From contig JAFRPG010000009.1 of NCBI GenBank assembly GCA_017429265.1, forward strand, positions 1 through 64,000: a DNA stretch of 64,000 nt, written 5' to 3'. The position numbers and the translations under genes are program-made. The notes under the pieces were generated by a model. It searched no databases, was not told the DNA's origin, and saw nothing but the letters and a program-made list of their open reading frames with translations. Shown piece by piece: positions 27,377 to 35,372 of the stretch (positions are counted from its first letter, which is position 1; each line of letters starts with the position of its first letter). This DNA comes from Clostridia bacterium. Its GTDB lineage: Bacteria; Bacillota; Clostridia; Christensenellales; Aristaeellaceae.

Positions 27377-28288
27377 TCACAATCCGCTGATGTAGCGGCA
27401 GGCCGCGAGGGCGGCTGTGGCTCCGTCGGCGATGGCGGTGGCGACCTGGCGCACGCCCTTGACGCGGCAGTCGCCGGCCACGAAGACGCCGGGGGTCCGA
27501 GTCAGGCAGCGCTCATCGGCGGCGAAGTAGCCCTGGGCGTCAAGGTCGGCGAAGGCGGCGAAGGCCTCGTTCTTCGGGATCAGGCCGATGGCCACGAAGA
27601 GCCCGCCGCAGGGGACGGTTTCCGCCGCGCCGTCCGCGCCCGTGATCTCCACGCCGGCGAGCCCTTCCTCTCCCCGAAGGAGGCCGGTGATCTTCACGCC
27701 GGTGCGCAGGCGGACGTTGGGCTTCGCGAAGAGGATGTCCTGCAGGCGCTGCTCGCCCGTGCAGGCGGGGAGGTCCTGCAGCACGGTGACGCTGCGGCAC
27801 TTCTCCGAGAGCAGCAAAGCCTCCTGCAGGGCGGAGTTGCCGCCGCCGGCCACACAGACGTCCCTGCCCGCGTAAAAATCCCCGTCGCACACCGCGCAGA
27901 AGGAGATGCCCTCGCCGACGAGCTCCGTCTCGCCCGGGAGGCCGAGCATCCGGTGCTCTACGCCGGTGGCCAGCACGACCGCGCGCCCCTCGAAGCGGCT
28001 GCCCTCGGCCGTGAGCACGGCCTTCACCGCGCCCTCGTCCCGGATCTCCGTCACGGTTTCCAGCTCGATATCCGCGCCCTGGGCGAGGATCTGCTCCAGC
28101 ATGCGGTCGGCAAACTCGTTGCCGCTCATAGACAGGGTGCCGGGATAGTTCTCCACCCGGGGGGAGTGGGTGATCTGGCCGCCGAAGCCGTTCTTCTCGA
28201 TGACCATGGCGCTGCGCCCGTTGCGCTGGGCGTAGAGGGCCGCGGTCATGCCGGCCGGGCCGCCGCCGACGATGAGGATGTCATGCAT
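27377..28288 (-). CDS. trxB: Thioredoxin-disulfide reductase-like flavoprotein
   Basis: FAD-dependent disulfide reductase of 303 residues. FAD motif IVGGGPAGMTAALYA at the N-terminus, redox-active CAVC (Cys131, Cys134), second nucleotide motif VAGGGNSALQEALLL, and the C-terminal GVFVAGDCRVKGVRQVATA. It would pass electrons to a thioredoxin- or glutaredoxin-like partner. The gene lies 93 bases after nrdD, whose product ends in a redoxin domain with CPNC, so that domain is a plausible direct substrate. The second nucleotide motif is GGGNSA; whether NADPH, NADH or ferredoxin is the donor cannot be decided here. Confidence 0.92.
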   Translation of the reverse strand: MHDILIVGGGPAGMTAALYAQRNGRSAMVIEKNGFGGQITHSPRVENYPGTLSMSGNEFADRMLEQILAQGADIELETVTEIRDEGAVKAVLTAEGSRFEGRAVVLATGVEHRMLGLPGETELVGEGISFCAVCDGDFYAGRDVCVAGGGNSALQEALLLSEKCRSVTVLQDLPACTGEQRLQDILFAKPNVRLRTGVKITGLLRGEEGLAGVEITGADGAAETVPCGGLFVAIGLIPKNEAFAAFADLDAQGYFAADERCLTRTPGVFVAGDCRVKGVRQVATAIADGATAALAACRYISGL

Positions 28289-28332
28289 GGGGAATACCTC
28301 CGGAATCTGCTGTATGTTCGGGTGACAGAAGG

Positions 28333-28358
28333 AAAGGCCGGGATCGGGCCCGGCCTTT
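28333..28358 (-). terminator. Hairpin between nrdD and trxB
   Basis: A perfect 10-bp stem, AAAGGCCGGG (28333-28342) with CCCGGCCTTT (28349-28358), loop 6. On the minus strand it is followed by only CCTTCTG, so it may be an attenuating or mRNA-protecting element rather than a full stop. Confidence 0.5.
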
Positions 28359-28381
28359 GTCCTGACAGAGGGTGGGGAAGA

Positions 28382-30883
28382 TCAGCGCGGCTGATGCGCC
28401 ATCAGCCAGCCCTTGATGTCCGATACCCCGCGGTATTTCTCGAAGCCGTCCTCCCGGGCGATCACCAGGGTGGGCGCCTGCTTCACACCGAAGCGCTCGA
28501 CCAGGTCCCTGGCCTCGTTGGCGTTGACGGCGGTGTAGGTGACGCCGGCACGGTCGAGCAGGGCCATGGCGGCCTTGCAGTTCGGGCAGGTCGGCGTCTT
28601 GAAGAGCAGGGCGCCGGCGGCCGGGATCTCTTCCGCGGCTGCCTTCACGCTCGGCTCGGCGGGCGCGGCTTCGATCGTGACCTTGACCTCCACGGGGGCG
28701 ACGGCCGGCTCATCGGCGGTCATCGGCGCCACGGGGGCGCAGCAGGAGGTCTCGCGCGCGGCCTCGAGGGCGGCGTCGGCGTTCGTCGGCTTCGGCCCCA
28801 CATGGGTCAGGGTGGAGTGGCCGATGTTGTAGACACGGCGGTCCTTGAACTCCTGGGTCTTGCCGGCGTTCCAGTTCTGCACCGGACGGTAGTAGCCGGT
28901 GATGCGGCTGTAGACCTCGGTCTTCTGGCCGCAGATGGGACAGGTGTACTGCTCGCCGGTCAGGTAGCCGTGGTCACGGCAGACGGAGTAGGTGGGGGAC
29001 ATGGTGTAGTAGGGGAGCTTGTAGTTCTCGGCGATCTTCCGCACGAGGTTGGCCGCGGCCTTCCAGTCCGGGAGCTTCTCGCCCAGGAAGGCGTGGAAGA
29101 CGGTGCCGGAGGTGTAGAGGGTCTGCAGGTCGTCCTGGATGTCCAGGGCGGAGAAGACGTCCTCGGTGTAGCCAACGGGCAGGTGGGAGGAGTTGGTGTA
29201 GTAGGGCGTGCCGTTCATGTTGGCGGTCACGATGTCCGGGTAGAGCTCCTTGTCGTGCTTGGCGAAGCGGTAGGTGGTGGACTCCGCCGGCGTGGCCTCG
29301 AGGTTGTACAGGTCGCCGTACTTCTCCTGATAGTCGGAGAGGCGCTCGCGCATGTGGTTGAGCACGTCGCGGGTGAAGGCCTGAGTCTCGGGATGGGTCA
29401 GGTCCTTGCGCAGCCACTTCGCGTTGAGGCCGACCTCGTTCATGCCGATCAGGCCGATCGTGGAGAAGTGGTTGGCGAAGGTGCCGAGGTAGCGCTTGGT
29501 GTAGGGATAGAGGCCCTGGTCAAGCAGCTTGGTGATGACGGTGCGCTTGGTCCTGAGGCTGCGGGCGGCGATGTCCATCAGGTTGTCGAGGCGCTTGTAG
29601 AAGTCCTGCTCGTCCTTTGCCAGGTAGGCGATGCGCGGCATGTTGATCGTCACCACACCGATGGAGCCGGTGGACTCGCCGGAGCCGAAGAAGCCGCCGC
29701 TCTTCTTGCGCAGCTCGCGCAGGTCCAGGCGCAGGCGGCAGCACATGCTGCGCACGTCGCTGGGCTCCATGTCGGAGTTGATGTAGTTGGAGAAGTAGGG
29801 CGTGCCGTACTTCGCGGTCATCTCGAAGAGGAGTTTGTTGTTCTCGGTCTCGGACCAGTCGAAGTCACGGGTGATGGAGTAGGTCGGGATCGGATACTGG
29901 AAGCCGCGGCCGTTGGCGTCGCCCTCGATCATGATCTCGATGAAGGCCTTGTTGACCATGTCCATCTCGCGCTGGCAGTCGCCGTAGGTGAAGTCGACTT
30001 CCTTGCCGCCGACGATGGCGGGGAGGTTTTTGAGGTCATTGGGCACGACCCAGTCGAGGGTCACGTTGGAGAAGGGCGCCTGCGTGCCCCAGCGGCTGGG
30101 GGTGTTGACGCCGTAGATGAAGGACTGGATGCACTGCTTGACTTCCTTCTGGCTCAGGTTGTCGATCTTGACGAAGGGGGCCAGGTAGGTGTCGAAGGAG
30201 GAGAAGGCCTGCGCGCCAGCCCACTCGTTCTGCATGATGCCGAGGAAGTTGACCATCTGGTTGCAGAGGGTGGAGAGGTGGGAGGCGGGGGAGGAGGTGA
30301 TCTTGCCGGTCACGCCGCCCAGACCTTCCTGGATCAGCTGCTTCAGGCTCCAGCCCGCGCAGTAGCCGGTGAGCATGGACAGGTCGTGCAGGTGGATCGC
30401 GGCGGAGCGGTGGGCCTCGGCGATCTCCTCGTCATAGACCTCGCTGAGCCAGTAGTTGGCCGTGATCGCGCCGGAGTTGGAGAGGATCAGGCCGCCCACG
30501 GAGTAGGTGACCGTGGAGTTCTCCTTCACGCGCCAGTCGTTGATCTGCAGGTAGTTGTCCACCAGGTCCTTGTAGTTGAGGAGGGCGGAATTGACGTTGC
30601 GGACCTTCTCGCGCTGCTTGCGGTAGAGGATGTAGGCCTTGGCGACGTCGGCATAGCCGGACTCGGAGAGGACCTTCTCGACGCTGTCCTGGATCTCTTC
30701 CACGGTGATCCTGCCGTCGCGGATCTTGTCGTTATAATCGGAGGTGACATGCAGGGCCAGCAGTTCGATCACGCTGGGATGGTACTGTTTGCCGATGGCG
30801 TCAAAGGCCTTCGTAATGGCCGCGCTGATCTTGCCGATGGAAAAATCCACGACCTGTCCGTCGCGCTTCACAACCTCATACAT
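28382..30883 (-). CDS. nrdD: Anaerobic (class III) ribonucleoside-triphosphate reductase with fused C-terminal redoxin domain
   Basis: Glycyl-radical enzyme that makes dNTPs without oxygen; 833 residues. An N-terminal ATP-cone (EVVKRDGQVVDFSIGKISAA) regulates activity. The glycyl radical site is Gly663 in RITGYYRPV; the zinc-site cysteines precede it (TYSVCRDHGY, TCPICG). After a normal NrdD end (QNWNAGKTQEF) comes a linker of about 75 residues rich in Ala, Pro and Glu, then a redoxin domain (residues about 759-833) with TPTCPNC (Cys766, Cys769) and the cis-Pro segment KQAPTLV. Most NrdD enzymes use formate and have no such domain; some class III enzymes take electrons from thioredoxin or NrdH-type redoxins. 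The activase NrdG is not encoded nearby. AGGGG precedes the start. Confidence 0.93.
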   Translation of the reverse strand: MYEVVKRDGQVVDFSIGKISAAITKAFDAIGKQYHPSVIELLALHVTSDYNDKIRDGRITVEEIQDSVEKVLSESGYADVAKAYILYRKQREKVRNVNSALLNYKDLVDNYLQINDWRVKENSTVTYSVGGLILSNSGAITANYWLSEVYDEEIAEAHRSAAIHLHDLSMLTGYCAGWSLKQLIQEGLGGVTGKITSSPASHLSTLCNQMVNFLGIMQNEWAGAQAFSSFDTYLAPFVKIDNLSQKEVKQCIQSFIYGVNTPSRWGTQAPFSNVTLDWVVPNDLKNLPAIVGGKEVDFTYGDCQREMDMVNKAFIEIMIEGDANGRGFQYPIPTYSITRDFDWSETENNKLLFEMTAKYGTPYFSNYINSDMEPSDVRSMCCRLRLDLRELRKKSGGFFGSGESTGSIGVVTINMPRIAYLAKDEQDFYKRLDNLMDIAARSLRTKRTVITKLLDQGLYPYTKRYLGTFANHFSTIGLIGMNEVGLNAKWLRKDLTHPETQAFTRDVLNHMRERLSDYQEKYGDLYNLEATPAESTTYRFAKHDKELYPDIVTANMNGTPYYTNSSHLPVGYTEDVFSALDIQDDLQTLYTSGTVFHAFLGEKLPDWKAAANLVRKIAENYKLPYYTMSPTYSVCRDHGYLTGEQYTCPICGQKTEVYSRITGYYRPVQNWNAGKTQEFKDRRVYNIGHSTLTHVGPKPTNADAALEAARETSCCAPVAPMTADEPAVAPVEVKVTIEAAPAEPSVKAAAEEIPAAGALLFKTPTCPNCKAAMALLDRAGVTYTAVNANEARDLVERFGVKQAPTLVIAREDGFEKYRGVSDIKGWLMAHQPR

Positions 30884-30962
30884 GAAAAATTCCCCTTTCG
30901 CGGAAATCGTTTTCGTCAGGGCCAGAGGGCGTCACCCACGGTGAGCGACCCGGCACAACTGA

Positions 30963-30991
30963 TGCTATCACTTCCGCCGGGATATGTCAAT
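30963..30991 (-). promoter_or_regulatory. Promoter of nrdD
   Basis: On the minus strand perfect TTGACA (30991-30986), a 17-bp spacer and TAGCAT (30968-30963), about 80 bases before the nrdD start. The -35 overlaps NrdR-like box 1. Confidence 0.65.
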
Positions 30992-31001
30992 ATATTGTGT
31001 G
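30986..31001. promoter_or_regulatory. NrdR-box-like operator 1 (overlaps the nrdD -35)
   Basis: ACACAATATATTGACA on the minus strand matches the NrdR consensus acaCwAtATaTwGtgt at the whole 13-base core and outer arm on one side. NrdR represses ribonucleotide reductase genes when dATP is high. Confidence 0.7.
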
Positions 31002-31025
31002 AAATTTTGTGGATTAGCCGGATCA

Positions 31026-31041
31026 AACCCATATATTGTGT
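31026..31041. promoter_or_regulatory. NrdR-box-like operator 2
   Basis: ACACAATATATGGGTT on the minus strand, sharing the ACACAATATAT half with box 1 and lying 40 bp from it (about four helical turns). Paired boxes are the usual NrdR arrangement. Confidence 0.6.
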
Positions 31042-31047
31042 GGCTCC

Positions 31048-31167
31048 AAAAGCCCGCAAACGCTTGATCCGCAAGGGTTTGCGAGCTTTTCGGGGGTCCC
31101 GGGAGACGTCCGGAGCGGCTCCGGTCCATCCCCCATATGGGGTTCGGGCTCCTCCCCGCGGGCGGGA
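31048..31167. other. Structured non-coding stretch between nrdD and the secreted-protein gene
   Basis: Between the NrdR-like boxes and the next promoter there is a large imperfect hairpin (AAAAGC-CGCAAAC at 31048-31061 with GTTTGCG-GCTTTT ending at 31090), then CCGGAGCGGCTCCGG (from about 31110) and the palindrome CCCCATATGGGG (about 31132-31143). No gene is visible. The first hairpin resembles a terminator, but no plus-strand gene precedes it. Confidence 0.45.
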
Positions 31168-31196
31168 TTGACAAGGCGGTGGCCCTGCCGTAAAAT
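31168..31196 (+). promoter_or_regulatory. Promoter of the secreted hypothetical gene and perhaps uvrC
   Basis: TTGACA (31168-31173), a 17-bp spacer and TAAAAT (31191-31196). Confidence 0.65.
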
Positions 31197-31243
31197 GGAA
31201 GCAGGAAAGACGGAGGCGCGGACGGGCGGGGGAGGTGCGGACG

Positions 31244-32224
31244 ATGCGCGGAAGGAAAGCCCTGACGTCGGCGCTCTGCGTCCTGCTGCTCATTGTCTGT
31301 GCGCGGGCAGCCGGGGAGGAGCCGTACCCGATCCTCCGGGTGACGGAGACCGGCAGCCGCACCGACGCCTACCGGACGGAGACGTGGAGCCGGACGCTCG
31401 AATACGACGAGCGCGGCCTGGTCATCTTCGCGGAAGTGTCCGGCCGGGGCCGGACGGACGGGTATCTCTTCTATTATCAATTCGACATGCGCGGGAACCC
31501 GAAGACCGTGACCGTCGCGGACGCCGCGGAGAGCAGCGCACGGCGCACCGTGACCCACCGGATCGCGAACGTGTACGACGGGGACGCGCTCGTCTCGTCG
31601 GAGGGACCGGATATCTGGGGCGTGATCGCATGGCCGGAGCTCGCGGGGCATTTCGCGGGTTTCCGCAATGCTTCCATCAGCGGCGGGGGCATCGTGCGTG
31701 AATACCGGGACGGCCTCTGCGTGCGTGAACGGGTCGGCATCGGCGGGAACGATGCCGATTACAGGGAGGAGCTGCGCGAGTACAGCGGCGGCCGCCTGAG
31801 CCGCACTGTCGCCGTCACCGTGCTCGGCGGCATCGAGACCGCCCGCGAGGAGACGGACTATCGGCCAGACGGGCTCCCGGCGCGTATCGTGCGGGCCGGC
31901 CGGGACGGGACCGTGCGGACTGTCTACGTATATGCGGACGGCACGGACGGGGACGGCTTCCCATGCCTCCTCGGCCGGATCGATCCCGGCGCTTCGGAGG
32001 GCGTGGCGGAGGACGAGATCGCCGCGGTCACCGTCCGTGCCCGGATGAACGGCGAAGGCCGGCTCCGGACCGTGCGCTTCCTGCGGGACGGCAGGGTGTA
32101 CCTGCGCGAGGACTACGACAGCCGCGGCAGCCTGGTCTTCCGGGATGCCGCCCTCGGCCCGGGAGCGGGGATGAACGGCTCGGACGTTTTTGAGACGATG
32201 GACATATCCTATCTGTATCGCTGA
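31244..32224 (+). CDS. Secreted protein of unknown function with YD/RHS-like beta repeats
   Basis: A 326-residue protein with a signal peptide (hydrophobic ALCVLLLIVCARAAG). The rest is a run of short strand-turn units such as EYDERGLVIFAEV, QFDMRGNPKTVTV, DYRPDGLPARIV and DYDSRGSLVFRD, reminiscent of YD/RHS-type 'Y-D-xx-G-xL' repeats that form beta-sheets, though irregular. No catalytic motif was recognised. The ATG at 31244 was preferred over a GTG three codons earlier because GGGGGAGG lies 8 bases upstream of the ATG. uvrC follows after 46 bases and may be co-transcribed. Confidence 0.65.
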   Translation: MRGRKALTSALCVLLLIVCARAAGEEPYPILRVTETGSRTDAYRTETWSRTLEYDERGLVIFAEVSGRGRTDGYLFYYQFDMRGNPKTVTVADAAESSARRTVTHRIANVYDGDALVSSEGPDIWGVIAWPELAGHFAGFRNASISGGGIVREYRDGLCVRERVGIGGNDADYREELREYSGGRLSRTVAVTVLGGIETAREETDYRPDGLPARIVRAGRDGTVRTVYVYADGTDGDGFPCLLGRIDPGASEGVAEDEIAAVTVRARMNGEGRLRTVRFLRDGRVYLREDYDSRGSLVFRDAALGPGAGMNGSDVFETMDISYLYR

Positions 32225-32270
32225 CCGGCTCCCCTCCGGCGGACGCGCCGGGACGGGGCAGGAGGACCCT

Positions 32271-34157
32271 ATGGCCAAAACCGACTGGGGCGAGACCCTC
32301 GAACTCAAGATTTCCATGCTCCCGGAGAGCCCGGGCTGCTACCTGATGAAGGACAGCGCCGGCACCATCATCTACGTGGGCAAGGCCGTGAACCTGAAAA
32401 ACCGGGTGCGGTCGTACTTCCGCGACACGGAGCACACGCCCAAGGTCGCCGCGATGATCTCCCACATCGCGGACTTTGACATCCTCCTGTGCGAGAGCAA
32501 CCTGGAAGCCCTGTGCCTGGAGTGCAACCTGATCAAGGAGCACAAGCCCTACTACAACATCCTGCTCAAGGACGACAAGCACTATCCCTATCTCCGCCTG
32601 GACCTGAAGGAGCACTTCCCCCGGCTGACCCTGGCGCGGCGGATGGAGAAGGACGGGGCGAAGTACTTCGGGCCCTATATCGGCGCCACGGCGGTGCGGC
32701 AGATCATCGACGCGGTGCGGGACGTCTTCCCCCTGCGCACCTGCCGCAAGAAGCTCCCGCTCGCCAGACCCGTCCGCCCCTGCATCAACGCCGACATCGG
32801 CAAGTGCCTCGCCCCCTGCGCGGGCCGGTGCACCGAAGCCGAATACTGGGACATGATGGACGGCGTCCTCTCCTTCCTGAACGGGGACTTCAACCTCGTG
32901 ATCGACAAGCTGACCGCCCAGATGACCGCCTGCGCGGAGCGCATGGACTACGAGAAGGCGGCCGTCCTCCGGGACAAGATCCGGGATGTGCGCGGCCTGA
33001 TGGAGCGGCAGATCGCGATCCGCACCGACCTGAGCGAGCAGGACATCATCGCGCTGGCGCAGGACGGCGTCGACGCGATGGTGCAGATTCTCTATGTGCG
33101 CGGCGGGCGGATGCTCGGCGGCGACCGCTTCCTGCTCGAACGCGAGGGCGCCGAGGACCCGGGCGAGGTGCTGTCGGACTTCATGACCCAGTATTACGGC
33201 CAGGGGCCGGTCATCCCGCGCCATGTGCTGGTGCAGGCCCTGCCGGAGGGCACACAGGAGCAGATGGAGCAGTGGCTGCGTCAGGAAAAGGGCGCGGCCG
33301 TCACCCTGCGCACGCCCCGGCGCGGAGAGAAGCACGACCTCGTCCTCCTCGCGGCGAAGAACGCCGGGGATGCCCTTGAAAAGCGCAACGCCCGCGCCGC
33401 CGTGCGGGAGGAGCGCACCAGCGGGGCCGCCGCGAACCTCGGCCGCATCCTCGGCCTGGACCGCTACCCGCGGCGCATCGAGGGCTACGACATCTCCAAC
33501 ACCCAGGGCGTGCTCTCGGTCGGCTCGATGGTCGTGTTCGTCGACGGCGTGCCCGCGAAGAAGGAGTACCGCCAGTTCCGCATCAAAACCGTGGAGGGCG
33601 CCAACGACTTCGCTTCCCTGCACGAGGTGCTGACCCGCCGCTTCACCCACGGCCTGCGGGAGATCGAAGAGCGCGCCGAAAAAGGCCTGCCGCCGGAGGG
33701 CGGAAAGTTCTCCGACCTGCCCGACCTGGTCCTGATCGACGGCGGCCCGCAGCAGGTGCGCTTCGCCCTCGACGCCGTGCGCGCCTGCGGGGCGGACGTG
33801 GCGATGTTCGGCCTGGCGGAGAAGGAAGAGGCCATCTGGCTGCCGGACAGGGACAGCCCGATCCTCCTCGACCACGCGACGCCGGAGCTCCAGCTGATCC
33901 AGCGCATCCGCGACGAGGCCCACCGCACCGCCATCACCCATCACCGCGGCCTGCGGGACAAGGCTTTCACCCGTTCGGCCCTGGACGGGATCCCCGGCAT
34001 CGGCCCGGGCCGGCGCAAGGCCCTGCTCAAGCGCTTCGGCAGCGTGAAGCAGGTGAAGGCGGCCGCGCTGGAGGATCTGATCGCCACGGACGGGATGACC
34101 CGCGCCGCGGCGGAGGCCGTCTACGCCTGGGCACACCCGGCACCCCCGACCGACTGA
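32271..34157 (+). CDS. uvrC: UvrABC excinuclease subunit C
   Basis: Nuclease subunit that makes the 3' and 5' incisions in nucleotide excision repair; 628 residues, normal length. N-terminal GIY-YIG domain (SPGCYLMKDSAGTIIYVGKA at about 18-37), a cysteine-rich segment (INADIGKCLAPCAGRC), the UVR domain around residues 203-238, the RNase H-like C-terminal nuclease region with GYDISNTQG and LVLIDGGPQQV, and a final helix-hairpin-helix (IPGIGPGRRKALLKRFGS). The start at 32271 follows GGAGGA. Confidence 0.97.
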   Translation: MAKTDWGETLELKISMLPESPGCYLMKDSAGTIIYVGKAVNLKNRVRSYFRDTEHTPKVAAMISHIADFDILLCESNLEALCLECNLIKEHKPYYNILLKDDKHYPYLRLDLKEHFPRLTLARRMEKDGAKYFGPYIGATAVRQIIDAVRDVFPLRTCRKKLPLARPVRPCINADIGKCLAPCAGRCTEAEYWDMMDGVLSFLNGDFNLVIDKLTAQMTACAERMDYEKAAVLRDKIRDVRGLMERQIAIRTDLSEQDIIALAQDGVDAMVQILYVRGGRMLGGDRFLLEREGAEDPGEVLSDFMTQYYGQGPVIPRHVLVQALPEGTQEQMEQWLRQEKGAAVTLRTPRRGEKHDLVLLAAKNAGDALEKRNARAAVREERTSGAAANLGRILGLDRYPRRIEGYDISNTQGVLSVGSMVVFVDGVPAKKEYRQFRIKTVEGANDFASLHEVLTRRFTHGLREIEERAEKGLPPEGGKFSDLPDLVLIDGGPQQVRFALDAVRACGADVAMFGLAEKEEAIWLPDRDSPILLDHATPELQLIQRIRDEAHRTAITHHRGLRDKAFTRSALDGIPGIGPGRRKALLKRFGSVKQVKAAALEDLIATDGMTRAAAEAVYAWAHPAPPTD

Positions 34158-34180
34158 ACCGACAGAAGGAGGAACGAAAG

Positions 34181-34696
34181 ATGGAAAAACTGTTTCGCTC
34201 GCTCGGCATGACCGACAAGGACGGCAAGGTATTCGGCGTGGAGGAGATCCGTCGGCAGGTGATGAGCTCGCTGGGCGTGTCCGAGCCGTCGATGGAGACC
34301 GTGGACATCCCCGGCCCGCCCTTCGATTCCTTCGCCGACTGCTGCGAGGCCTGCCTCGCCCTGCCCGCGCCCGGGGACGAGGAATTTGAGGACATGCCGG
34401 AGGCCGCGCGGGTCCTGGCCGTGGCGGCCGCCTTCGCGCAGGAGATCACGGAGGGCACCTGGGCGTTCCTGGAGAACACCGAGGACGCCTACGCCGACCG
34501 GACCGCGGACAGCCTCCGGGCTGTCGGCATGCCGGAGATGGCGGAGGCCTTCGGGGCCGATCTCGCCGCGTATCGTGCGTCCGAAGGGAAGCCGGCCCTC
34601 CACCGCTACGCGGAGGTCCCGCTGCGGGAGGCCGTCCTCGCCTATGCCAACGGCCATCCCGAGGTATTCGGGGCTCCGGCAGGCTCCGAAGCATGA
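34181..34696 (+). CDS. Hypothetical protein, acidic, alpha-helical
   Basis: A 171-residue cytoplasmic protein without a recognised motif. It is acidic, with a central segment TEGTWAFLENTEDAYADRTAD that faintly recalls DMP19/DUF4375-type proteins; I would not rely on that. It has a strong GGAGG site, follows uvrC by 23 bases, and overlaps the next gene by 4 bases (ATGA), so the two are probably made together. Confidence 0.6.
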   Translation: MEKLFRSLGMTDKDGKVFGVEEIRRQVMSSLGVSEPSMETVDIPGPPFDSFADCCEACLALPAPGDEEFEDMPEAARVLAVAAAFAQEITEGTWAFLENTEDAYADRTADSLRAVGMPEMAEAFGADLAAYRASEGKPALHRYAEVPLREAVLAYANGHPEVFGAPAGSEA

Positions 34697-35148
34697 CGGA
34701 CATTGACGGAAAGGACAGAACGGCGATGCGCTACGCGTTTCACGGCTGGGAGACGGCCGACATCACGGACGGGGACGGCAGGACGCCCCGGGATTATTAT
34801 GACCTGCTGAAGGACTGCTGGTGCGCGGAGACCTGCGCGCCCCGGATGCGGGCGGACTGGAGCCCGGACAATCCCACCCTCGGCCAGTGCTCGGTGACGG
34901 CCTTCCTGATGCAGGACGTCTTCGGGGGCCGGGTGTACGGCATCCCGCTCGCGGACGGCAGCGTCCACTGCTTCAACGTGGCGGACGGCTGCCTCTTCGA
35001 TCTGACGAGCGAGCAGTTCGGAGAGACCGTGCTGGACTACACCGACTGCCCGGAGCAGTTCCGGGACACGCACTTCGCGAAGGAGGAGAAGCGCCTGCGC
35101 TATGAGCTGCTCGCCGGAAAGCTGGCGGCCCGCCTCCGCACGCCGTGA
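34693..35148 (+). CDS. YunG-like protein of unknown function
   Basis: A 151-residue protein whose core matches the YunG family pattern: GQCSVTAFLMQDVFGGRVYG, then HCFNVADGCLFDLTSEQF. The invariant Cys of 'GQCS' and the 'His...Asp' segment suggest a cysteine-protease/transglutaminase-like fold, but no function is established. The start overlaps the previous gene's stop (ATGA). Confidence 0.7.
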   Translation: MTDIDGKDRTAMRYAFHGWETADITDGDGRTPRDYYDLLKDCWCAETCAPRMRADWSPDNPTLGQCSVTAFLMQDVFGGRVYGIPLADGSVHCFNVADGCLFDLTSEQFGETVLDYTDCPEQFRDTHFAKEEKRLRYELLAGKLAARLRTP

Positions 35149-35157
35149 CTTCACCGG

Positions 35158-35187
35158 ATACCGGCCTATGACACGGCCGGTATTTTT
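35158..35187 (+). terminator. Terminator after the YunG-like gene
   Basis: ATACCGGCC (35158-35166) pairs with GGCCGGTAT (35175-35183), then TTTT. Confidence 0.88.
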
Positions 35188-35308
35188 GTGCTCTTTTCTG
35201 CGCAAAATACCTATACATGCACACAAACATGTCAAAGAAACGAAACAAATCAGACACATTGTTACGAAAACTTAATCAGATTCGCGGCGCCGCCGGGAGC
35301 GCCACGCG

Positions 35309-35337
35309 TTGCGGCACGGTCCGCTTCATGGTATAAT
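35309..35337 (+). promoter_or_regulatory. Promoter of the DUF1846 gene
   Basis: TTGCGG (35309-35314), a 17-bp spacer and perfect TATAAT (35332-35337). Confidence 0.6.
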
Positions 35338-35372
35338 CAGAAGGATAGATTCCGGAAGGGGAGGGCTTCTGC

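Noticed and set aside
27953..31171. A 1072-codon plus-strand open frame opposite nrdD
   Set aside because: Antisense shadow of nrdD; it also runs through the nrdD promoter and the NrdR-like boxes.
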